A model generated the notes under the pieces. That model worked only from the letters and a program-made list of their open reading frames with translations. It had not been told where the DNA came from and did not search any database. Below, in pieces: positions 45,645 through 56,040 of a stretch of DNA of 64,000 nt. Position 1 is the stretch's first letter, and the number at the start of each line of letters is the position of its first letter. The DNA comes from Tillandsia leiboldiana (Eukaryota > Streptophyta > Magnoliopsida > Poales > Bromeliaceae): contig CM055072.1 of NCBI GenBank assembly GCA_029204045.2, positions 5,698,042-5,762,041 on the forward strand, written 5' to 3'. Both the position numbers and the translations under genes were made by a program.

Positions 45645-46730
45645 GTGTTTAGAGAATGTCAGAGTACGTTGTTCGCAGCGACGATATCTTCAGCTAAAGC
45701 TCGACAGATGATGAGTCGTGGATCCATTGCTATTCTAGCGACTGTGGTTGAGGTGCCTACGGCGGTGCCGGGACTCGAGGATATTTCTATCGTTCGCGAG
45801 TACCCGGATATATTCCCTTCAGGGTTATCTTCGATGTCGCCGGATAGGGAGGTAGAGTTTGTGATTGATGTAGTTCCTGGAACTGCACCAATCTCTAAGG
45901 TACCCTACAGGATGGCCCCTGCAGAGTTGAAGGAATTGAAGGCGCAACTGCAAGATTTGATGAATAAAGGTTTTGTTAGACCTAGTGTATCACCCTGGGG
46001 AGCACCTGTGTTATTTGTAAAGAATAAGGATGGTTCACTTAGACTATGTGTGGATTATAGAGAGCTGAATAAAGTGACCATCAAGAATATGTATCAACTA
46101 CCACGAATTGATGATCTGTTTGATCAGTTACATAGAGCTTCTGTATTTTCGAAGATAGATCTTCAGTCGGGTTACCACCAGTTGAGGGTGAGGGCCGAGG
46201 TTATATCCAAAACAGCATTCGGGATACGGTATGGGCATTACGAGTTTACAGTGATGTCATTTGGATTAACTAATGTCCCTGCCGCTTTTATGGATTTAAT
46301 GAACCGGATATTCCAGCCATACTTGGATCGGTTTGTAGTGGTATTTATTGATGACATCCTGATCTACTCCTAAAGTGATATAGAGGACGAGGAGCACTCG
46401 AGGATAGCGCTGCAACTTCTTAGACAAAAGAAGTTGTATGCCAAGTTAAAGAAGTACGAATTATGGCTTCGGGAGGTTGCATTCTTAGGCCATGTAGTTT
46501 CAGCCGCAGGAGTGGCAGTAGACCCGACGAAGATTGATGCCGTTCGGGATTGGCCTAGACCGACGACGGTTACCAAGGTTCGGAGCTTCTTGGGTTTGGC
46601 CGGCTACTACCGCCGATTTGTGGAGGGCTTTGCGAAGCTCTCTACTCCTCTTACCCGGTTGACTAGAAAAAAGGTCAGGTTTGTTTGGAATGAGCAGTGC
46701 CAGCCAAGAGTTTCGATAAGCTGAAATTGA
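45645..46730 (+). pseudogene. Element E reverse transcriptase
   Basis: The best preserved pol domain: SIVREYPDIFP, FVRPSVSPWGAPVLF, LCVDYRELNKVTIKN, IDLQSGYHQLRV, AFGIRYGHYEF and the catalytic FIDDILIYS (about 46347-46373), followed by a TAA. The thumb and connection resume as KKYELWLREVAFLGHVVS and RSFLGLAGYYRRFVEGF to about 46724, where the frame breaks before RNase H. Confidence 0.9.
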
Positions 46731-47323
46731 GACTGATGTCTGCATCGATTCTCTCATTGCCAATGATGGGAGAGGGATTTGTGATATATAGTGATGCGTC
46801 CCACAGCGGACTAGAATGTGTTTTGATGTAGCATAGTAGGATAATTGCATATGCTTCGCGTCAATTGAAGGATTATGAGAAAAATTATCCTATACATAAT
46901 TTGGAGCTAGCCGCTGTTGTTTTTGCATTGAAGTTGTGGCCCCATTATCTTTATGGAGAGCACTATAAGATATTTACTAATCACAAGAGCTTGAAGTATT
47001 TATTCACTCAGAAGGAGCTTAATTTGAGGCAACGCTGGTGGTTGGAGCTACTAAAAGACTATGATTTGAGTATACAGCATCACCCCGGCAAAACCAATGT
47101 GGTCGCAGATGCCTTGAGTAGACGAGCAGTGCATTCATTGAGCATGATGATCACTCAGCAGATGCCACTATTGGAGGAGTTGAGGTGGCTTGAGATTGAG
47201 ATTGTATCCTCTGGGGTTTCTGCAACACTTATGTCTTTGGTCCTACAGCCCACTCTGTTGGACAGGATCAGAGAGAAACAGAGTGAGGACCTCTATCTGG
47301 AGAGGATTCGAAATCAGATTTAG
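46725..47323 (+). pseudogene. Element E RNase H
   Basis: Contains VIYSDASHSGLECVLM, a TAG near 46830, ASRQLKDYEKNYPIHNLELA, HYKIFTNHKSLKYLF and HHPGKTNVVADALSRR, the canonical Ty3/gypsy RNase H blocks, then a linker that stops at 47321-47323. Confidence 0.88.
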
Positions 47324-48480
47324 CATTGTCAGAGTGGGGATTTTGTCATTGATACAGCGGGAGTACTTAGGTACAGGGACCGTATATGTGTGCCTATAGA
47401 TTTAGAGATTAGAGAGCAGATACTAAGGGAGGCTCACTATACACCTTATACCATTCATCCTGGTGGCACTAAGATGTATAGAGACCTTCGGGCACAGTTC
47501 TGGTGGACAGGGATGAAGAGAGACATTGGAAGGTTCATTGCTCATTGTTTAACTTGTCAGCAAGTCAAGGCTGAACATCAGGTTCTAGCTGGCAAGTTAC
47601 AAAGCCTTCCAATCCCTGAATGGAAATAGGATTATGTGAATATGGACTTTATTGTGGGATTACCGAGGACACAGAGTAGTGCTGATGCTATATGGATGAT
47701 TGTGGATAGATTGACCAAATCAGCTCATTTCTTGCCTATTCAGATGAATTGGTCTCTAGAGCGTTTAACAGAGCTGTACATGGATGAGATAGTGAGGCTA
47801 CATGGAATGCCAACTTCGATTACAGATAGAGACCCGAGGTTCACATTACATTTTTGGAGGAGCCTTCAGACCGCCTTGGGGACTCAGCTTAGCTTCAGTA
47901 CAGCCTTTCACCCACAGACTAATGGACAGTCTGAGCGGACCATTCAGACTCTAGAGGATATGTTGAGAGCATGTGTCCTGAGCTTCAGTGGAGGTTGGGA
48001 TCGACATCTGAGATTGGCTGAGTTTGCGTACAACAATAGCTATCAAGCGAGCATCCAGATGGCGCCGTTTGAAGCCTTGTATGGACGGAAATGTTGATCA
48101 CCATTATATTGGAATGAAGTGGGTGAAAGGAAGACATTGGGACCAGACTTGCTACAAGAAGCTGAGGAAAAGGTTAAGATCATTTGGCGACATTTGGTGA
48201 CTGCCCAGAGTCGACAGAGGAGTTACGCTGATAGGAGGCGGCGAGACTTAGAGTTTCACACTGGTGATCATGTTTTTCTATAAGTCTCGCCGGCCCGAGG
48301 GATGCGTAGATTCGGAGTGCGCAGAAAGCTCAGTCCGTGATTTATCGGCCCTTTCGAGATACTTGAGCGCATTGGACCAGTTGCATACCGAGTTGCGCTA
48401 TCGCTACGACTTGCATGCACCCATGATGTGTTTCATGTACCAGTTTTGAGGAAGTATGTTTTTGATTCCTCACATGTCAT
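47324..48480 (+). pseudogene. Element E integrase
   Basis: Zinc-binding HYTPYTIHPGGTKMY ... CLTCQQVKAEHQ, TAG at 47627-47629, catalytic core MDFIVGLPR, ITDRDPRFTLHFW and FSTAFHPQTNGQSERT (D,D,E), NNSYQASIQMAPFEALYGRK, TGA near 48095, then the GPF segment SPRFIGPFEILERIGPVAYR. A TAA after DHVFL (about 48282) and a frame change interrupt it. Confidence 0.88.
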
Positions 48481-48688
48481 TGACTTCACCTCACTGGAGC
48501 TAGAGGAGGATATGAGCTATCAGGAGCACTCAATGCGAATTCTTTTTCGAGAGACTAAAGAATTGCACAATCGGGTCATACCATTTGTGAAGATTCAGTG
48601 GAGCCATCATGATGAGCGAGAGGCTACCTGGGAACCTGAGGATGAGTTGAGGATTTCACATCCATACTTGTTTGAGACTCCCTCCTGA
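48481..48688 (+). pseudogene. Element E chromodomain
   Basis: After integrase the frame reads RETKELHNRVIPFVKIQWSH and DEREATWEPEDELR, an aromatic-rich chromodomain like those of Tekay/Del chromoviruses, ending at 48686-48688. In living elements it guides integration to heterochromatin by binding modified histone H3. This supports placing E in the chromovirus branch. Confidence 0.8.
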
Positions 48689-48721
48689 GGTATGTTCGGT
48701 TTCGTGGACGAAACCCTTTTT

Positions 48722-48733
48722 AGTGGGGGAGAG
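48722..48733 (+). promoter_or_regulatory. Polypurine tract of element E
   Basis: AGTGGGGGAGAG directly precedes the 3' LTR start TGTGAAGATCTG at 48734. It primes plus-strand synthesis. The mirror copy for LTR C' is at 43399-43415 on the minus strand. Confidence 0.9.
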
Positions 48734-51036
48734 TGTGAAGATCTGAATCCCAGTTGACCGATTGGTTGGTTGATCAGTGGCGTGTCGACACTTTCTTCGT
48801 GTGTCGGAGTCGTTTGCACGTAAAACGGACGCAAAAAACGGATTCCGCGCGAAATTCTGATCGAAAAACACTATATGTGTTTTTACTATGGATTTGGGCG
48901 CCCGAATGTGTTGGGCCGGGCCGCAGTTGACTCGGGGTCAACTGGAACAGGTGGCAGCTACGGAGGCCCCACTGAAACGCGTCAGCGGCATCGCGACGCG
49001 TGGCACACAGCGGGAGCGCCCGGGCGTGAGCGGGCGCGCGATGCGTGTCTCGAGCGATTCGGGTGCGGGTGAGGCGTGCGCGCTTAGCAGTTTCGGGCGC
49101 CCGAAACCCGCCCCTTGAACAGTGGTTTATGTTATGTTTTTGTGGATCCGAGGGTGCAAGTTATTCTTCACTTTGGGCTATAAATAGGCTACCTTTAACC
49201 TGAGGCAATCCTTTTGGCTTACTCCACCTTTGATAGCAAGAGAAGAGGCCTTGTAGGAGCTCCATCATCTTCTTCCTCCATACCTTTCCACCATTGTTGA
49301 GCTTGGAGCTTGCTTGTAGAGTTTGGCAACTCCGTCGACGCTTCTTCCCCGGCTTCCCCAGAATTGTAGGAGTGGAGTTTGGAGGTGATTCTTGCGGGGA
49401 AATCTTCAGCACTCATAGCTCTACGATTTTCATATTTGTGAGGAACTTCAGTTTGGACTTTAAGCCAGGTAATTTTAGCCATCTTTGAGACCCTCGTGCA
49501 CAGCCTCGATTTCTGAACAGCACTCAGTATTTTTCTTCCTCTGGACAGTAGTAGTGGATTTTTGAGCTGATTCTTGTGGGGAAATCTCCAAAACTCGTAG
49601 CTCTACAACTTTGTTATTGATGAGGGTGGCCAATTCCAGCATTTGAATAGGTATGTATGCCCATCTTTGAGCCCATGTGTGCAGTTTTCAGAGTTTGGAC
49701 GGTCTTGAGTAATTATGGGATTTTTCTATCTTTTTCTTATGAAATGGAGGATTTCAAAGCTTAGTAATCATCTAGACTTCAAGAGGAACATCTTGACACA
49801 TTAATGTTGGAGTTTTTAAGATATTTGGTATACTATATTAAGCTTTTTTCAGAACCTATGATGCTGAAATTTTGCATGTTAAGTTGGTACACCATTTTGT
49901 GTTATTTCAGTTATGGACATAATTTCGTGGTTCAATTGTGGTTTTGTGGTTGATCCAAGAGGTTGAATACAATCTTATGAGTATGGTGAGTAATTTCTTT
50001 ATTGATTTCAACTTGTGATTATACTTAATTTGGAATCTATATCAAGTTGAATCTCAGCTTGTGAAATACATGCAGATTTTGGAACAACAATGGCATGAAC
50101 AAGTTGTTAGCTTAATTGTGGGATTTAAAATTAGCTTTTTGTGGATCCCTTGATGTTTCTAAGTTATAGGAGCACTTAGAAACCTAAGTTGGGCTGTGGT
50201 ATTCAGGTATATATAGCTTGCATCCTTTCCCACTTGTATCAAATCCTGAAATTTCTGCGCAGTTGTTAATGTTTTTGCAATTCTGTTCAATCCGCCAGGA
50301 GATTTGGGGAGTTTTCAGGTTCGTTAGAAAGCTAGGATCCTGAGGATTGTGGACGCCGAAAATCAGATCGATCGGACTGCGGATCCTTGAGCATTCAGGT
50401 GGGTTATTGAGCACATCGAAATTGCGGCCTACATGTCGGTTCAACCAATTTCAGCATTGTGTGGTTATGGTGTTTACTATCTATACTTGGTCAAATCCTG
50501 CTTAAACTTGAGATTTATATTGAGAACTACACTTATCATGTGTGAGAACTATTCCATGCTTGTTTGGACATCTAAATAGGCCACTTTTTTTATATTGCTA
50601 TACTATTCATGTTGGAATCAAACTTAAGAGAAAACCCATCTTTTTTTATGTTTATTGTTGCTAGAGGTATTGAGCAAGGTTGGGAATAGTATAGCTATGA
50701 TATCGAGTCGAGTGGGATAGCAACAGATTATTTGACTCGGGAGTTGTCGGCAATTGCGGATTGTGGACGGTTGGCCGATTCGTCTTTATGCATCAGTTGG
50801 GGCCGGGATTGCATTATTGGATAGTGAGTTTTCCACCTTGAGCATAGTGATGACTTTTTCCTGCTACATACTTGATCTGGTTACTTATTTACTCGAGCAG
50901 GGTCGCGCCCCTCGAGTGCCACTCCGAAGTAGGCGGGACCGGGTTGGTGTACCGGTTGGTTAGATTGATACTTGAGTATGATTCCACGTCGTTGATACAC
51001 GACGGTGAGGGTGATCTATTGTGATATGAGCGTAGG
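48734..51036 (+). repeat. Element E 3' LTR, left part
   Basis: Starts TGTGAAGATCTG after the polypurine tract. U3 holds palindromic TTGGGCGCCCGAA (48894-48906) and the perfect 16-base palindrome TTTCGGGCGCCCGAAA (49091-49106). TATA CTATAAATAG is at 49178-49187. The downstream leader is AT-rich without genes. It is split at 51036 by LARD 2, with GTAGG (51032-51036) as target copy, and continues at 60417. Confidence 0.88.
49178..49187 (+). promoter_or_regulatory. TATA box of element E LTR
   Basis: CTATAAATAG lies 72 bases after the 16-base palindrome at 49091-49106. The same spacing and motif are found in LTR C'. A start about 30 bases downstream is inferred. Confidence 0.75.
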
Positions 51037-51864
51037 TGTAAGAACTCGAAATATTTCTTCAAAAAAAAATAAATAGTCAAAAGGGTGAAATTTTTGACCT
51101 GGTTTTGATTTCAAAAGACCTATGTTGATTTATTTAGTCAATTGCCAGTGTGCGAGTTGCACGTTCTACGAGACAAAAAGGCTACTTTCCAATCCGGACA
51201 TGATCTTGGAAATCTGAGTTGACCGTTGCGATCGTCTCGTCGAACTGAGCGAGATTCATATTCAGCACTTTTCGATCTGACGGTCGGATCTTCCAGAAAC
51301 CGATGAAGAAGCAAGTAAATAAACGCAATCTTTGTAACAGTGCCTGTGCACAGTGTCGCTTAAGTGGCCACTGTGGATGAACAGTAAACCTCAATTTCGG
51401 GACTACGGCGGTTGCAACGCTGACTAATTCACTGTACGGAATCCGAATATAGTGATCCAGGTAGTCATCTCGAACGGCTTCGATGTTCTGAACGCAATGG
51501 CGCAGTCGAAAATTCTGTTTGACGCCTCTGGGATCTCGAAAAGCGCGAAAACTGTATTTTGACACAGTATTTATGGACCGAGATTTTATCCGGGCAGTTT
51601 TTCGAAAATTAGAAATCGCTACCTGATGGGTCTCGTCGAGCCGGACGTCATGGCGTAGTCCATTTCCCGTTTCGACGACCGGATCGCCTTGAAAAGCATG
51701 AAACAAGGCGAAAAAGGTGACAATTGCACATGAAACCCTATTGAAGTCGCCTCGGATTGCGTGCCACTTCTGGGAGGAGGAGAAAAGTGAAAATAGGAGA
51801 AAGCTGTGAGGGACTAGACATTGAATACCAAAGGTTGAGGGGGGTAAATGCGTTTTTGCATAAT

Positions 51865-51875
51865 ACTATATATAT
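51865..51875 (+). promoter_or_regulatory. TATA box of LARD 2 5' LTR
   Basis: ACTATATATAT, followed 26 bases later by the AAACCCTAA box, a motif common near start sites of plant translation-related genes. The 3' LTR copy is at 57584-57594. Confidence 0.7.
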
Positions 51876-54341
51876 GCATGTACTCGAGCTGGGATTTCAC
51901 AAACCCTAAACCCGAGCCCTTGCCCTAGCCGCCTGTGCAACAGAACCCATCTCTCTGCCGCGCTCCCCGGAACCTCCCCGCACCGGCCGCCGCCTCGTCG
52001 CCGGAGGAGGTGGACCAAGAAACCATCTTGATCTCGGTGCTTGGAGAGGAAGGATAGTGAGGAGGTCCTAGGCTAGCAAAACCTTGTCCAGTGGAGTCCT
52101 CCTCGAAGCCGCAGCCGAGCCCGGGGTGAACCGACTCCTGGCTCCGCCCTGCGCCGCCGCGGGAGACACCTTCTCCTTTCCAAACTCCGGCGAAGGTAAG
52201 CCTTGGAACTTTCCATTTAGTTTTGGCATTTAGGCATGTCCTGTGTGCTCCTGACACCGTGGAGGTCATCCGGGTGCAGGCCGAGCCGCTGCCGCCGTCC
52301 CGATCGCCGGCGGGAGCCCTGTCACCGGAATTATCGTCGTTGGGCCGCCGCCGTGATCCGACCGTCAAACCCAAGATCAGCACCGATAGATCCCTTCCTC
52401 TCGACGTCTGTGGGGTCTCCACGAAGTAGTAGGGTCATCGGTTGAGGATCGGACCCGGCCGAGTGTGCCCTAGTTTCGGGCTTTCTTCAACCTCGGCCGA
52501 TCTCGGTCGTCCAGCGCCGCCGCCGCCTCCCACCGCCGGCCATCGCCACCAGAAGACTCCTGGAACCGAGAGGGACCTTTTGGTCCAAGTTGCACCGGCC
52601 CGGAGCTCGTCGGCCGGAATCCGCCATTAACGGGCTTGGAGCTGCAACCGAGCTCCGCCGCCGCGCCTTGCCGACGTTCCCAGACACCGGAAAAACCGCC
52701 CAGGTGAGCTTATTTGATCCATAGGAGCCTCCCCATCACCTTGCATGCAGGGTTTAACGTAGGGCTTCTACCCTCTGCAGCTGCACCCGAGACTGCACTC
52801 GAGCCCACCTCCGGCCATCTCCGGCGGCCTGGGCTCCGGCCACCCGTACAGGTATGACCTAAACCCTATTTAGGGGACCCCCATGATTTTATTCTAGGCC
52901 GAGAGACCCTTGTAATTAACTCTAAAAGGTTGCACCCGAAATGTCCAAATCGGGCTTGTCCTCCGGCCGCCGCCGCCTCCGGCCGCCGGGGCTCGACCCA
53001 ACATGGATTAGTCCTCACCTGGGACCCCTAACTAGCTGCTGCTCACCTTGGTTGCTGACAGGGTAAGGTCTGCTTTGGAGTTACACCAAACCGAGCTCAA
53101 GGCATCTTTGCGGGTTGCTCCGGCCGACTGTTCCGGCCACTCCTGGGTGCACCTGAGGTGAGCCCTCAACTCTACTTACCTTCCTATACATGATGCTCTA
53201 GCTAGCTCCTTAATTGATCAAGTAAAGGTTAAGGTTTGAACATAGTTACATTGTGAACCCTTGTGTTTTTGGGCCAACTTGTAAATGGGCCTGGTCTCGG
53301 CCCAATTATTATGAGCACGGCCTCCGTCTCGTCATTACAAACGCGCTGAAAGTTACGGCGCAGCTTTTGGACTCCCGGATTTTGAGAACGAGTCGAAACA
53401 TCGGATTAATGCAATAACTCTAGGCAAATTAAATTACATTTTGGATTAAATATCGATGGGCTTTAGACATTATGTGCTTAACTGTGCTGATTTTTAAAAT
53501 GCTATGGATCTTGTATTTGGATTAAATATCGATGGGCTTTAGACATTATGTGCTTAACTATGCTGATTTTTAAAATGCTAGGGATCTTGTACTTGGATTA
53601 AACATTGTAGAAAGGCATTAATTATTTCGTATGGTCCCACGGTGCTTGTGTTTAGATTATACACTGTTCATATAGTACTCATGCATGGATGTATATTTGC
53701 ATACTTGGACGTATATGTATATTGTTTCATGATTACTATGCTCGAGGCTGCAACACGCGCACCCGCGGTTTGGCCACCGCAGAGGGTGCGCTTTTCCGGA
53801 AAAGTGGTCGTTGACCCGTGTATACCCACGAGGTGTCGTAGTGGGGCCCCCGTTGTGGTGGGGTTTGAGGCGCCAAGGTATGAGCGGTGCGACCCGTCGA
53901 CGTTGATGCTCGACGTGGTCAGGTTTCATTGCAGGTGTTCGTGTTTACTTTTCCCTCACGGGAGGGTGGTTGCTCCGGATAGTTTGACGGTTTGAGTTAT
54001 TACTTGCTTTCCTGCTTTCCCTATGTTTATTATCTTGCTGACTTCCCACTCCGTCACAGGTTCGTTCGGGGGTGAGAGCTAGCCGACAGTGAGGCCGAGA
54101 CAGGAGCTTGCGGGTCCTTGAGGGCCCTAGACTTTAATTCTTCTCGCTTATCTTATTCATTTTTTCCATTTGATATTGTAGTCTACGGTGTGGTTCTCGA
54201 TACCCTCGTGGGGTCGGTGTGGATGTCGGTATTTCGCTTTCAGATTTGAGTATGTTGAATTTAGTTTCTAGTACTGCTGGGCTGTTTTTAAGATGGAAAG
54301 TAAACAAAGAAAAGATTTGCGAAAACCGTTTTAAAAGTCTG

Positions 54342-54612
54342 GGTGTCGTGTGGGCACCGATTTCAAAACTCTGTGGATTTATGACTTTCGAAACTGTTTT
54401 AGAAATCTAAGTGCCGGGTGGGCACTACTTTCGAACCATGGATTTATGCTTTCAAATTAATCTGCCCCGAGTTCAACCTGTTGTGCATGAGTAGCTGTAT
54501 TTACAAATAATTGAGTGGACTGAATGTTGTGATTGGATGTTGTATGAGCCGCGACGCCGTGCATTTACAGAGGAGACTCTGCCCGTTTGCGGAGTAAATC
54601 TGTATATGTGGC
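54342..54612 (+). other. Hairpin group of the LARD 2 LTR
   Basis: Two short hairpins, GGTGTC-GTGTG-GGCACC (54342-54358) and AGTGCC-GGGTG-GGCACT (54410-54426), have six-base stems that differ by paired changes (G-C versus A-U at the base, U-G versus C-G inside). A long hairpin at 54556-54612 has inner arms ACTCTGC (54576-54582) and GCGGAGT (54589-54595), and outer arms GCATTTACAGA (54561-54571) and TCTGTATATGT (54599-54609) with one mismatch. All correspond to LARD 1 structures at 1861-2207. Confidence 0.65.
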
Positions 54613-54699
54613 GGGTCTGGGCACGCGCCTGGGAAGAAAGATTTTCAAAAAAAAAAAAAAGGGGAGCTTGGTTAAACCCCGGGGCGTGACAGATTAAGA

Positions 54700-54711
54700 T
54701 GGTATCAGAGC
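54700..54711 (+). promoter_or_regulatory. Primer-binding site of LARD 2
   Basis: TGGTATCAGAGC, a full match to the usual initiator-methionine tRNA site, eight bases after the 5' LTR end, as in LARD 1. Confidence 0.92.
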
Positions 54712-55080
54712 GAGGTTCAGTGTCCAAATCACGACAGTCAGTACCCGACATCCACAGAGACACCACACTTAACTACAAGGAAATGAAACGTGTAAGACAT
54801 AATAGTGTAGAAACGTGAGTGACCGAGGGGGGGGGGGGAACGTTGAGTCCTTTCTCTCACTTTATGGTTGTTGTTAGTAGGGTAGTCTAAAGTTGACTCT
54901 TGTGATGTGTGACAGACATGGCCCGTACTAGATCATCGGCCGGGGACGCAGAGTCAGAGTCCGAGTCCTTTCTCTCGCTAAGTTGTTCGATGTGCCGTTG
55001 CTTATTAGCAAAGACTAAAGCCGACCTTCTTTGTGTACATTCAGATAGAGGGCCGACTCAGCAAGCAACCGACGACGGAA

Positions 55081-56040
55081 ATGGACATCGCCGACGAAGC
55101 CAACCGCCTGCTCCGCAACCAGCTGCGCGACGTGGCTGGGCAACTGCTGACTCTCGCGGAGCGCCTGAGCATGCTGACACAGGAACTCGAGGGCGTCGAC
55201 CGATTCCGGGGCGGCAGCAGAGGCGTTGCCCCTCCCGGGATGCCGCCGACGGGCCCTCCCGCCGTCCAGGAGGCTACTAACCTGACCGTGCACACCAACG
55301 TAGAGCGCGCCCGGCAGGAATACTCTCGCCCCGAGTCGGCCGGGGACCCCCATCGGAGGGGCCGGGCGAGCAAACGCCCGAGAGCCGGGCAGAACCTCGG
55401 GCAGACGACGGAGGAGAGACCTAAGCCACCGAAACCGTGCGTCATATGCGGCAATGCACACCTCATAACGAGCTGCCCGTGGCGGGACGGACACTGTTTC
55501 CGATGTGGCAGGCCGGGCCACACGCGTTATGAGTGCCCTCTGAAGCCGTCTGTCAGTAGACCCCCGGCGCCGCGACATGTCGAGCCTAAGGGAACCGCTG
55601 CCTCCACCCCTCAAGGGGGCACCGATCCAGAGAGCCGACCCAACCCACGCCCGACGCAAGCACCGGAGGACGAACGAGGGCTTAAGGGGAGCGCGCACGT
55701 GCAACCGGGATCCTGCGTCATCTGCAAGGGCGCGCACCCAGTGACGGAATGCACTTGGAGGTACCACTATTGTAACCGGTGCGGCTTGCCAGATCACAAT
55801 TACTTCTCCTGCCCCCAAGGGCCCACCCCCGCCTCCGCCGCCGTGCCACCACCGCCAAGAGGAATAGAGAGCGCGGCGGCCCCCGTGCAGACAAAGGGCT
55901 CGCCCGACGACCAGCGATGCGCAGACTCTTTAGACAGCAAACCCCCACCCCAACACGCGGTGCGACGCTGGCCCAAGGATTGTGGGCGGACGCCCCCGGC
56001 CGCCCCGGCAGACGACGCGTCGTCCCGAAATAGGGAATGA
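55081..56040 (+). CDS. LARD 2 zinc-knuckle (nucleocapsid-like) protein, 319 aa
   Basis: The only intact gene of LARD 2. I chose ATG 55081 (MDIADEANRLLRNQ); the frame is open back to 55033 but without an earlier ATG. Residues about 5-38 look like a coiled coil. Knuckle pair 1 at about 120-153: CVICGNAHLITSC then CFRCGRPGHTRYEC. Pair 2 at about 211-244: CVICKGAHPVTEC then CNRCGLPDHNYFSC. Each pair has one X2-X3-X4 and one X2-X4-X4 knuckle with a Trp between, so the module is duplicated. The rest is Pro/Arg-rich and looks disordered. No capsid fold or pol domain. The likely role is RNA binding or packaging; this is inference from the knuckles. An overlapping frame with ATG at 54918 (MARTRSSAGDAESESE) could be an alternative N-terminus but is out of frame. 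Confidence 0.75.
   Translation: MDIADEANRLLRNQLRDVAGQLLTLAERLSMLTQELEGVDRFRGGSRGVAPPGMPPTGPPAVQEATNLTVHTNVERARQEYSRPESAGDPHRRGRASKRPRAGQNLGQTTEERPKPPKPCVICGNAHLITSCPWRDGHCFRCGRPGHTRYECPLKPSVSRPPAPRHVEPKGTAASTPQGGTDPESRPNPRPTQAPEDERGLKGSAHVQPGSCVICKGAHPVTECTWRYHYCNRCGLPDHNYFSCPQGPTPASAAVPPPPRGIESAAAPVQTKGSPDDQRCADSLDSKPPPQHAVRRWPKDCGRTPPAAPADDASSRNRE

Larger units (their letters stand above)
51037..54691 (+). repeat. LARD 2 5' LTR
   Basis: TGTAAGAACTCG to GGGGCGTGACA. U3 is about 830 bases to a TATA at 51865. A telomere-box-like AAACCCTAA (51901-51909) lies at the expected start site. The leader has splice-like signals: donor 52196, acceptor 52279, donor 52704, acceptor 52780, donor 52852, acceptor 53061, donor 53158, acceptor 54059. 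Hairpins at 54342-54358, 54410-54426 and 54556-54612 precede an A tract. A 79-base tandem duplication (about 53440-53597) lies in the last intron-like block. Confidence 0.92.

Noticed and set aside
51182..51706. 174-codon minus-strand frame in the LARD 2 U3, also at 56901-57425 and partly similar to 11852-12295 in LARD 1
   Set aside because: The frame shift pattern between families is not codon-like; only a short NGLRHDVRL-type stretch is shared because the DNA is shared. It lies antisense in the promoter region and matches no family I know.
51925..52422. 165-codon minus-strand frame repeated at 57644-58141
   Set aside because: It is antisense to GC-rich leader exons of LARD 2 and has no recognisable domain; best read as composition effect.
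54918..55280. 120-codon frame starting MARTRSSAGDAESESE upstream of the LARD 2 protein
   Set aside because: Beyond its first 20 or so residues it overlaps the knuckle protein in another frame and becomes Arg-rich shadow sequence. A link by splicing was considered, but the only candidate intron (54982-55044) does not change the frame as needed.
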